A stretch of 64,000 nt of DNA from JAWXUK01 sp044432725 (lineage in GTDB: Bacteria > Bacillota > Clostridia > Oscillospirales > Oscillospiraceae): contig JAWXUL010000003.1 in the NCBI GenBank assembly GCA_044432725.1, positions 1-64,000 on the forward strand. The letters run 5' to 3'. Of the stretch, positions 44,249-51,203 are shown piece by piece (the stretch's first letter is position 1; each line of letters begins with the position of its first letter). A model generated the notes under the pieces. That model ran no database searches and had not been told where the DNA came from. It worked only from the letters and a program-made list of their open reading frames with translations. The translations under genes were made by a program, and so were the position numbers.

Positions 44249-45436
44249 TTATTTTTGACACTCTGCTTGCAAAGCAGCCACACGATCAGTTTTTTCCCAA
44301 CTGACACCCAAATCTTCACGACCCATATGACCATAAGCCGCTGTTTGTCGATAGATAGGCTTGCGTAAATCTAAATCTTTGATAATCGCACCAGGACGAA
44401 GGTCAAATACTTTTTCAACAGCCAAAGATAGGGTTTCGTCTGACACAGATCCTGTACCAAAACTATCCACCATCACAGAAACAGGTGCTGCCACCCCAAT
44501 GGCATAAGCAAGTTGCACTTGGCAACGTTTGGCAAGCCCTGCTGCCACAATATTTTTCGCCACCCAACGAGAGGCATAAGCAGCCGAACGGTCCACTTTC
44601 GTAGGGTCTTTCCCAGAGAAAGCACCACCACCATGAGGCGCAGAGCCACCATAGGTATCCACAATAATTTTGCGGCCAGTCAAACCAGAGTCACCTTGAG
44701 GTCCTCCCACCACAAAACGTCCTGTTGGATTGATGAAAATCTTTGTTTCTGCATCCATTAACTTGCTGTCAATGGTTGGCTCGATCACAAGGGCAATCAA
44801 ATCCTTACGAATTTGCTCTAAGGTCACTTCTGGGCTGTGTTGTGTGGAAATCAAGACTGTCTCAATACGCACAGGTTGATTATCATTATCATACTCCACA
44901 GTCACTTGGGTCTTTCCATCAGGACGCAGATAATCCACAACATTCTTTTTACGAATCTCTGTCAATTTCTTTGCCAACTTATGAGAAAGAGAAATGGCAA
45001 GAGGCATAAGTTCAGGGGTTTCGTCACAAGCATAACCAAACATCATCCCTTGGTCCCCTGCGCCACCATTCAAATCATCTTCTTGCTTGCCTTCTCTGGA
45101 TTCCAGACATTCATCCACCCCTTGGGCGATATCAGGGCTTTGCTCGTCAATGGAAGTGGTCACAGAGCAAGTCTCTCCGTCAAAGCCATACTTCGCACGG
45201 TCATAACCAATATCCATCACCACTTGACGGGCGATTTTGGGAATATCCACATAACAAGAAGTGGTGATTTCCCCCATGACATGGACTTGTCCAGTGGTCA
45301 CAGTGGTTTCACAAGCCACACGAGCCATAGGGTCTTGTCCAATAATAGCATCCAGCACTGCGTCAGAAATTTGATCGCAGATTTTATCAGGATGCCCCTC
45401 GGTGACAGATTCAGAAGTAAATAATTTTTTGTACAT
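44249..45436 (-). CDS. metK: S-adenosylmethionine synthetase
   Basis: 395 residues. Makes SAM from methionine and ATP. Motifs: SVTEGHPDKICDQISDAVLD at the N-terminus, the ATP-site GAGDQGMMFGYA, and the substrate loop KDPTKVDRSAAYASRW. RBS AAAGGAAC before ATG 45436. The leader contains a SAM-I riboswitch and an unusual hairpin array. Pilus genes follow at 32 bp, so read-through from metK into pilB is likely. Confidence 0.97.
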   Translation of the reverse strand: MYKKLFTSESVTEGHPDKICDQISDAVLDAIIGQDPMARVACETTVTTGQVHVMGEITTSCYVDIPKIARQVVMDIGYDRAKYGFDGETCSVTTSIDEQSPDIAQGVDECLESREGKQEDDLNGGAGDQGMMFGYACDETPELMPLAISLSHKLAKKLTEIRKKNVVDYLRPDGKTQVTVEYDNDNQPVRIETVLISTQHSPEVTLEQIRKDLIALVIEPTIDSKLMDAETKIFINPTGRFVVGGPQGDSGLTGRKIIVDTYGGSAPHGGGAFSGKDPTKVDRSAAYASRWVAKNIVAAGLAKRCQVQLAYAIGVAAPVSVMVDSFGTGSVSDETLSLAVEKVFDLRPGAIIKDLDLRKPIYRQTAAYGHMGREDLGVSWEKTDRVAALQAECQK

Positions 45437-45459
45437 AGTCTTTTGTTCCTTTCGTTTTA

Positions 45460-45566
45460 CAACATCTCTTCGTTTTGTACGACGGATTTAGCACCTTGAA
45501 AAAATTTCTTATTTTTTTAGGTTGCTGGGTTTCACAGGGCCGGTCCCTCCACCTCTCTCGATATAG
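45460..45566 (-). promoter_or_regulatory. SAM-I riboswitch (S-box) of metK
   Basis: Minus strand: CGAGAGAGGTGGAGGGACCG, then GCCCTGTGAAACCCAGCAACC-like core (split: CCCTGTGAAACCCAGC then AACC), and GGTGCTAAATCC, the S-box signature. P1 pairs ATATC (from 45564) with GATGT (to 45462). No terminator stem lies between the aptamer and metK; the ribosome site is 8 nt beyond P1, so control may be translational. Extends over about 107 nt. Confidence 0.92.
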
Positions 45567-45575
45567 CAATCAGAA

Positions 45576-45789
45576 AAATGATTAAACCTATGGGCTTAAC
45601 CATTTTGATTGAAAGATTTCCTTTCAATCTCTGTGATTTTTTCAAAAAAATCACAGTCAAGTTGTCTATTGAGCAAGTAGAAATCAGGACTGCGTCATGA
45701 TTTCTAAAAAACAACAGCATAGCGGTTGTTTTCCAGTTTGACAGGGTCAAACTGAATTAAAATACCAATAAGGTATTCAAATTGTTGAA
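45576..45789 (-). other. Array of adjacent hairpins in the metK leader
   Basis: Side by side: AAAATG/CATTTT with inner TTAA pair (about 45576-45606); GATTGAAAG/CTTTCAATC (45607-45629); CTGTGATTTTT/AAAAATCACAG (45631-45656); TAGAAATCA/TGATTTCTA plus GAC/GTC (45678-45706); AAAACAAC/GTTGTTTT plus GC/GC (45708-45732); CAGTTTGAC/GTCAAACTG (45734-45754); AATACC/GGTATT (45761-45777); TTCAA/TTGAA (45776-45789). Several end in 3-nt loops. All lie between the promoter and the SAM riboswitch. Confidence 0.8.
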
Positions 45790-45846
45790 ACGACACAGGA
45801 AAGGAGATGATATACCACCCCAAATTATACCTAGTCATTCTATTAC

Positions 45847-45875
45847 ATTTTAAACTATTTCAAGAATTTTGTCAA
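45847..45875 (-). promoter_or_regulatory. metK promoter
   Basis: TTGACA (45870-45875), 17 nt, TAAAAT (45847-45852). The transcript would carry a leader of about 400 nt holding the hairpin array and the riboswitch. Confidence 0.75.
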
Positions 45876-45948
45876 GGGTTTTTTCCTGTGTATGAAAAAA
45901 TTATGAACAAAAATTGGCATAAAGCTACACGAAAATTGGCACAAAAAA

Positions 45949-45985
45949 GAACACCTCTCCCAAAGGAGAAAGTGTTCTTTTTTTC
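45949..45985. terminator. Terminator of the Na+ decarboxylase operon
   Basis: AAGAACACCTCTCC, loop CAAA, GGAGAAAGTGTTCTTTTTTT; on the minus strand it is also followed by a T-run. It separates this operon from metK. Confidence 0.88.
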
Positions 45986-45988
45986 ATA

Positions 45989-47131
45989 TTATCCGCCAAA
46001 AACTTTAATCATAAATCCAGCTGCCACAGCAGAGCCGATGACCCCTGCCACATTAGGACCCATAGCATGCATCAGCAAGAAGTTGGATGGATTTTCCTTT
46101 TGTCCTACAGATTGTGCCACACGTGCTGCCATAGGCACAGCAGACACCCCAGCAGAACCAATCAAAGGATTGATTTTCCCACCAGAAAGTTTGCACATAA
46201 TTTTGCCAAAAATCAAGCCAAAAATAGTAGAAAGCATAAAGGCGGCCAAACCTAAAATGATGATTTTAATGGTTTCCATAGAAAGGAATTTTTCTGCAAT
46301 TGCTTTGCTTCCGACTGAGAGACCCAAAGGAATGGTCACAATGTTAATCAAGGCATTTTGTGCTGTGTCAGACAAACGATCTGTCACCCCACATTCACGG
46401 AACAAATTCCCAAGCATTAACATACCAACCAAAGGTGCTGTATCAGGAATAAGTAGCACCACAAAAATCGTCACAGCAATGGGGAACACCACTTTTTCTG
46501 TTTTAGAAACAGGACGAAGTTGCTCCATTTTAATCATACGTTCTTCCTTTGTGGTCAGCCACATCATAGCAGGTGGCTGAATCAAAGGAATCAAAGCCAT
46601 GTAAGAGTAAGCCGCAATGGCAATGGCAGGCAGCAATTCCACTGCCAGCTTTGACGTGGTCAAAATCGCCGTAGGACCATCTGCACCACCAATGATGGCA
46701 ATGGAAGCTGCTTGTGCAGGTTCAAATCCCATGAATATAGCAGCAAGAAACGCTGCAAAGATCCCACCCTGTGCCGCAGCGCCAAGGAATAGAGAAGAAG
46801 GTCTGGCAAGAAGAGGACCAAAATCCGTCATGGCCCCCACGCCTAAGAAAATCAAAGAGGGATACACAGCATATTCCACTCCTTGATAGAAAATCCATAA
46901 AAGTCCATAAGAACCATCTGCTCCGTCTAAAATCCCTGTCAGTGGGAAATTGGCAAGCAACACACCAAATGCAATGGGCACCAAAAGAAGTGGCTCGTAT
47001 TTTTTCACAATCCCTGCGTAAAACAGCAAACAAGCAATAAAAATCATTATAATTTGTTTCGGATTATTTGCAAGAGCTACAAAGCCAGAGCCTTTTAAAA
47101 TTTCTCCAACTACTTCAATAAAAAAATCCAT
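45989..47131 (-). CDS. Na+-transporting carboxylic-acid decarboxylase beta subunit (OadB/MmdB/GcdB)
   Basis: 380 residues, multi-spanning. Conserved beta-subunit elements are present: GFEPAQAASIAIIGGADGPTA-type stretch (AIIGGADGPTAILTT is the Na+-site signature) and the C-terminal AGVSAVPMAARVAQSVG. It couples decarboxylation of carboxybiotin to Na+ export. Which acid is used (oxaloacetate, methylmalonyl-CoA or glutaconyl-CoA) cannot be told without the alpha subunit, absent from the window. Third gene of the operon. Confidence 0.92.
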   Translation of the reverse strand: MDFFIEVVGEILKGSGFVALANNPKQIIMIFIACLLFYAGIVKKYEPLLLVPIAFGVLLANFPLTGILDGADGSYGLLWIFYQGVEYAVYPSLIFLGVGAMTDFGPLLARPSSLFLGAAAQGGIFAAFLAAIFMGFEPAQAASIAIIGGADGPTAILTTSKLAVELLPAIAIAAYSYMALIPLIQPPAMMWLTTKEERMIKMEQLRPVSKTEKVVFPIAVTIFVVLLIPDTAPLVGMLMLGNLFRECGVTDRLSDTAQNALINIVTIPLGLSVGSKAIAEKFLSMETIKIIILGLAAFMLSTIFGLIFGKIMCKLSGGKINPLIGSAGVSAVPMAARVAQSVGQKENPSNFLLMHAMGPNVAGVIGSAVAAGFMIKVFGG

Positions 47132-47145
47132 CTAACCTGTCCCTC

Positions 47146-47448
47146 CTATCTTTTTTCTTCTATGCTGGTAATGGTAAAATCCTCTGGATTTGCTTCCATT
47201 TCAGCCGCAATGGCTGCCACCAACACTGCCACCAGTTCTTCGTCTTCCTGTGGATTAGACGCAGCTGGTGCTGTTTTCACTTCTGCCACTGGGGCAGGTT
47301 TTTTATTCGCTTCTAAAGTCGTAATTACTTTTGCATTGATTTGAATCAATATCGCCAAGCAACCCAAAACCAAAAAGACAATGACCAAACCAGATAAGGC
47401 AATCATCATAGATTCCATGGCGCTTAGCTCTGTCACACCTGCAAACAT
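47146..47448 (-). CDS. Na+ decarboxylase gamma-like subunit (OadG family)
   Basis: 100 residues: one N-terminal membrane helix (about 15-36, MIALSGLVIVFLVLGCLAIL), an Ala/Pro/Lys linker, then EDEELVAVLVAAIAAEMEAN, the typical OadG tail. It holds the complex together. Located 14 bp before the beta subunit and 13 bp after the biotin carrier. Confidence 0.88.
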   Translation of the reverse strand: MFAGVTELSAMESMMIALSGLVIVFLVLGCLAILIQINAKVITTLEANKKPAPVAEVKTAPAASNPQEDEELVAVLVAAIAAEMEANPEDFTITSIEEKR

Positions 47449-47461
47449 ATTCTTTGCCCTC

Positions 47462-47803
47462 CTATCCGATGGTCAGCAAGACATCCCCTGTGTTCACAGA
47501 AGAGCCCACAGATGTACCGATGCTTTGCACCACACCACTTGTGGGTGCGTTGACTTCGATTTCCATTTTCATGGCTTCTAGTACCAACAATACATCCCCT
47601 TCGCTGACCTGTTGCCCTTGGCTACAGACCATCTTAAAGACATTACCAGGCATAGGACTTGCAACAGGAGTCCCCGCTCCCCCAGCACTAGGTGCAGGCG
47701 TTGCTGCTGCCACAGGTGCTGCGCTAGACGCAACTGCTGTGTCGCCCACACGCTGAACCCCTACGTTGAATTGCTTTCCATTGACAGTGATATTATATTG
47801 CAT
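47462..47803 (-). CDS. Biotin carrier protein of the Na+ decarboxylase
   Basis: 113 residues from ATG 47803 (AAGAGGAATCAAA upstream). A short N-terminal strand region (MQYNITVNGKQFNV), an Ala/Pro/Gly flexible linker (about 25-48), then a biotinyl domain with the carrier lysine K79 in EAMKMEIE. It shuttles CO2 from the carboxyltransferase to the beta subunit. First gene of the operon, with a strong promoter whose spacer is G-rich. Confidence 0.93.
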   Translation of the reverse strand: MQYNITVNGKQFNVGVQRVGDTAVASSAAPVAAATPAPSAGGAGTPVASPMPGNVFKMVCSQGQQVSEGDVLLVLEAMKMEIEVNAPTSGVVQSIGTSVGSSVNTGDVLLTIG

Positions 47804-47937
47804 TTTGATTCCTCTTTCCTTCCTTTTTTGGACATTTTTTGTGACAAGATCTATCACAGGCATCGCCTTTGCTGATGATTTGTCTCTATTCTATTGTTCC
47901 CTTTGCTTTTTGACAAAAAATAGCATAATCAAATATC

Positions 47938-47966
47938 AGTATACCACCACCCACCACCCCTGTCAA
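47938..47966 (-). promoter_or_regulatory. Na+ pump operon promoter with G-rich spacer
   Basis: TTGACA (47961-47966), 17 nt, TATACT (47938-47943). The spacer on the minus strand is GGGGTGGTGGGTGGTGG: at least five runs of two or more Gs with 1-nt loops, able to form a two-tier G-quadruplex on the non-template strand. Confidence 0.85.
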
Positions 47967-47993
47967 GTCTTTCTAAGGAAAGAAAAGTTGAGA

Positions 47994-48149
47994 CAACACC
48001 TCATAATCCCTCGTTCCCAAATTTCTGCAAAAAATGTTCCACAAATTCCCTGAAATTTTCGGCAATCCACACAGGATTACACTCAATTTTCAACTTTTTG
48101 CGAAGCATTTTTTCTTAAAATTTGAAAACGGGAATGACGAGGGATTGCC
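47994..48149 (-). repeat. Dispersed 157-bp repeat, copy 2 (upstream of the Na+ pump promoter)
   Basis: Aligns with 3351-3507 in the same orientation. Its left end is 27 bp upstream of the -35 box at 47961. Outer ends form an imperfect inverted repeat (AATCCCTCGTTCCC against AATCCCTCGTCATTCCC), so the whole unit can fold back. Confidence 0.8.
48001..48108 (-). CDS. Candidate 35-residue ORF inside repeat copy 2
   Basis: ATG 48108 to TGA 48001. Its last 32 codons align without gaps to the frame in copy 1 (20 of 32 residues the same, including KKLKIEC, WIAE and NEGL). A ribosome site is weak (AAGAAAA). Coding is uncertain; the shared frame may only reflect recent common ancestry of the DNA. Confidence 0.3.
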   Translation of the reverse strand: MLRKKLKIECNPVWIAENFREFVEHFLQKFGNEGL

Positions 48150-48162
48150 TTAAAAATTTCAT

Positions 48163-48191
48163 TTGCATTTTCTGCAAATTCATGTTATGAT
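48163..48191 (+). promoter_or_regulatory. Promoter of the AraC-family gene
   Basis: TTGCAT (48163-48168), 17 nt, TATGAT (48186-48191), directly right of repeat copy 2. Confidence 0.7.
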
Positions 48192-48223
48192 ATTTGTGTA
48201 TGTTCAGGCAAGGGGGAAAAGCT

Positions 48224-49033
48224 GTGGAAAAGCCCAATTACACCATTGAAAAAAAATATCACCCCCATTGGGAAATGCCAAGATTTCACTTTCACCAAGC
48301 CTGTGAATTTTTTCTTCCCCTCCATAACCATGGCACTTTTTACATCGGTGAGCACAGCTTCCCCATCACCGAGCACAGCCTTTTTTTTCTCCCATCCAAC
48401 ACCCTGCACCGAAGCGAAACCCCAAAAGCACACCGTCGCTTTGTCCTCCACCTCGCTCCCCAAACTTTAGAAAGTCTGTCCACAAAGCAAACAGATTTTA
48501 CAAAACTGACCCAAACCCCTTGGCAAAGCCTCCTCCTCTCTGGAGAAGAATTGGCACAAACCCATCTTCTGTTCCACAGCCTTCTAACCCAAGAAAATGA
48601 CGGCAGTTTTGGCAATGACCTACACCAAACCACTGCACTTCTCAATCTACTCATCTTCCTCACCCCCCTCTTTCCCATCCCAGAAAAAGAAGCCCAAGGG
48701 AAAGACCAAATCACCCCCATTATCGACTATATCCAAGAAAATTTAGCCGAGCCCCTCTCCCTAGATAAAATCTCTGCCTCCTTCTATGTGAGTAAATTCT
48801 ACCTTTGCCGTATCTTCAAAGCCTCTACTGGCTTTACCGTCATGGAATATATCATCGCTTGCCGTATCGCCCAAGCCAAAACCCTCCTCCTACAAGGCTA
48901 CAGCGTCCAAACAGCCGGAGAGCTCTCTGGCTTTTCTGATAACTCCCATTTCATTCGCACCTTTGGCAAACTATCCGGCGTCTCCCCAGGGCAATACGCA
49001 AAGCAGTACAAAGATAGCCAGCACATTACATAA
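48224..49033 (+). CDS. AraC-family transcriptional regulator with cupin-type sensor
   Basis: 269 residues from GTG 48224, with AGGGGG 7 nt upstream. N-terminal cupin-like domain (HPHWEMPRFHFHQACEF, HNHGTFYIGEHSF) binds a small ligand. C-terminal AraC DNA-binding domain at about 170-265 has both helix-turn-helices (LSLDKISASFYVSKFYLCRI and VQTAGELSGFSDNSHFIRTF). It reads divergently from the Na+ pump operon across a 420-bp gap. Regulated genes are unknown; the lipoprotein gene follows at 63 bp. Confidence 0.9.
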   Translation: MEKPNYTIEKKYHPHWEMPRFHFHQACEFFLPLHNHGTFYIGEHSFPITEHSLFFLPSNTLHRSETPKAHRRFVLHLAPQTLESLSTKQTDFTKLTQTPWQSLLLSGEELAQTHLLFHSLLTQENDGSFGNDLHQTTALLNLLIFLTPLFPIPEKEAQGKDQITPIIDYIQENLAEPLSLDKISASFYVSKFYLCRIFKASTGFTVMEYIIACRIAQAKTLLLQGYSVQTAGELSGFSDNSHFIRTFGKLSGVSPGQYAKQYKDSQHIT

Positions 49034-49096
49034 GGCACCACATAAAGCAAGCTCTATTCCCCATAAGCTATAAAAATGAAAGGAAAGAAGCAATCC

Positions 49097-50494
49097 ATGA
49101 AAAAACTCCTCCCCCTCTCACTTTTACTCTTTTGTCTTTCAGGCTGCTTCTTTCAACCAGTGGAAGAGCTTTATCACCTTCCCATGCAATCTGTGGAATA
49201 TCAACAGCTGATTCAAGAAATCGAACTTCTCCGCAGCGCTTTGAACAGCAGTAACCCAGGGGTGGAATATGCCAACATTCTCTCTGGAGACAACACCTCC
49301 ACCATTCAATTACAAAATTTAACTGACAAAGACGAAGTGGACACAGCCATCACCTTCCTTCGTGCCCCCTCTGCTGATGACCCTTTGAAAATTTTTATCC
49401 TCTCCCTAGATACCCAAGGAAATTTCGTCCCCCACTCTGTTATCGAAGGGCAAGGCACCTCGATCCTCTCGGTGGAATTTGCTCAGCTTAACGGCATGGG
49501 CAAAAAAGAAATTCTGGTCAACTGGCAAAACAACCAGCTCAGTGTTTACACCCTAGATGATAACCCCACCCCCACCATCGACCCTACCTCTGCTCTCCTA
49601 GCGCAAATCCCCCTTGCCACCGAGCTTCTTTCCACCACCCACAACGCCTATGCCCTTACCAACATGATCCACAGTGATTCCATGGATTTATCTGTTGTCC
49701 GTCTGGACACAGCAGGGCTAAACAGCTTTATCGAACTTTACCACTGGAATGAAGGCGCTTTTGTCTCTCACAGTATTGCTGCCCTCTCCAACAATATCAC
49801 CAGCTTATCCAATCTGCGGGTCAGTTATATCAGTGGCAAAATCCCTGCCCTTTATGTCTCCTCTAATTTGATGGACAACAGTCGTACCACAGATATTTTT
49901 ATTATTAAAAATGAGCGACTGACAAACCTCACCCTAGATGCTGACACAGGCATCAGCACCGAAACCCTTCGGGATTATCGAGACATCGGACCCACTGACA
50001 TCAACGGAGATGGTATTCTTGAAATACCAGACCCTGTGGCATTGCCCTCTTACACAGAAGAGGATGGCGCTGGCACAACCCCGCTTCCCTCCACCTCTTT
50101 CTGGCTCATTGACTGGACCCAGTTCAACAGCGAGGGAAAATCCTCCTTGGTCTTTTCTACCTATCACAATATCTCTGATGGCTGGTATCTCACCATTCCC
50201 TCCCACTGGCGAGACCAAATCACTGTGACACGAGATGACAGCATCAGTGGACAGAGAACCGTTATCTTTTCTCTATGGAACGGCTCCTCTGCGCCCCCCA
50301 CCCCCTTCCTTGCGATTTACAAACTAACAGGACCCAATCGCTTTACCCGAGCAGCCCTCTCAGACCGTTTTGAACTGGGAGGAGACTCCACCACCATCTA
50401 TGCCGCTACTTTTTACGAGGACAGCTGGGATTGTGGTTTAGATCAGCAAGATATCCTTCAAAGTTTTAACCTGATCATCTCTGCTTGGTCATAA
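49097..50494 (+). CDS. Lipoprotein, function unknown
   Basis: 465 residues from ATG 49097. A lipoprotein signal peptide (KKLLPLSLLLFCLSGC) has the lipobox LSGC. The mature part is beta-rich with a DINGDGILEIP loop of the FG-GAP/calcium-binding type near residue 305 and repeated strings of beta-propeller feel, but no named family is recognised. It stands 22 bp upstream of a response regulator and histidine kinase and is probably co-transcribed, so it may be the sensor input or partner for that pair. Confidence 0.75.
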   Translation: MKKLLPLSLLLFCLSGCFFQPVEELYHLPMQSVEYQQLIQEIELLRSALNSSNPGVEYANILSGDNTSTIQLQNLTDKDEVDTAITFLRAPSADDPLKIFILSLDTQGNFVPHSVIEGQGTSILSVEFAQLNGMGKKEILVNWQNNQLSVYTLDDNPTPTIDPTSALLAQIPLATELLSTTHNAYALTNMIHSDSMDLSVVRLDTAGLNSFIELYHWNEGAFVSHSIAALSNNITSLSNLRVSYISGKIPALYVSSNLMDNSRTTDIFIIKNERLTNLTLDADTGISTETLRDYRDIGPTDINGDGILEIPDPVALPSYTEEDGAGTTPLPSTSFWLIDWTQFNSEGKSSLVFSTYHNISDGWYLTIPSHWRDQITVTRDDSISGQRTVIFSLWNGSSAPPTPFLAIYKLTGPNRFTRAALSDRFELGGDSTTIYAATFYEDSWDCGLDQQDILQSFNLIISAWS

Positions 50495-50516
50495 TCACAG
50501 AAAGGACGTGTGCCCC

Positions 50517-51203
50517 TTGAAACAAGTACTTGTCTTAGAAGACGAAGAAAATATCCGTAGCTTTGTGGTCATCAACCTGAAACGAGCTGGCTATGTCACC
50601 ATCGAAGCCTCCACAGGAGAAGAAGCCCTCAGCCAGTTAAAAGCAAATCCCAATGTAAAAGTTGCCCTCCTTGATATCATGCTACCCGACATCGATGGCT
50701 TCGAAGTGTGTCGCCGTATCCGTGCCATGGACAACAAAATAGGGATCATCATGCTCACAGCCAGAACCCAAGAAATGGACAAAGTCACAGGACTGATGAC
50801 TGGCGCTGATGACTATGTAACAAAACCCTTCTCCCCTGCCGAGCTGACTGCCAGAGTGGATGCCCTCTTCCGTCGAGCCGGTGGAGATGCCCAACCAGAT
50901 TCAGGAGAACTGTCCCAAGACCCCTTCCTCCTGAACACCCGAAATCGCACCCTAGAGAAAAACGGCGTCCGTATCAAACTGACCCAAGTGGAATATGGCA
51001 TCATGAAGCTGTTCATGGAAAACCCAGGAAAGGCCCTTTCTCGGGAAGAAATCCTAGATGTGGTTTGGGGGAAAGACTATATGGGAGAATTGAAAATCGT
51101 AGATGTGAACATCAGACGACTGCGTATCAAAATCGAAGACAACCCCACAACCCCCACCTTCATCAGCACAGTCTGGGGCTTTGGCTATAAATGGGGGGTA
51201 TGA
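50517..51203 (+). CDS. OmpR-family response regulator
   Basis: 228 residues from TTG 50517 (GAAAGGA 10 nt upstream; a GTG three codons earlier is too close). Receiver domain with D53 phospho-site (LLDIMLPD) and K in VTKPFSP, then a winged-helix DNA-binding domain (LTQVEYGIMKLFMENPGKAL to VWGFGYKWGV). It pairs with the histidine kinase downstream, with which it overlaps. Confidence 0.93.
   Translation: MKQVLVLEDEENIRSFVVINLKRAGYVTIEASTGEEALSQLKANPNVKVALLDIMLPDIDGFEVCRRIRAMDNKIGIIMLTARTQEMDKVTGLMTGADDYVTKPFSPAELTARVDALFRRAGGDAQPDSGELSQDPFLLNTRNRTLEKNGVRIKLTQVEYGIMKLFMENPGKALSREEILDVVWGKDYMGELKIVDVNIRRLRIKIEDNPTTPTFISTVWGFGYKWGV

Noticed and set aside
45576..45789. CRISPR array or integron attC cluster
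   Set aside because: The hairpins differ in sequence and spacing, no repeated unit exists, and no cas or integrase gene is present.
45807..46580. Plus-strand open frame of 257 codons opposite the Na+ decarboxylase beta gene
   Set aside because: It is antisense to a clearly recognised membrane protein gene, starts in the metK promoter region and has unnatural composition.
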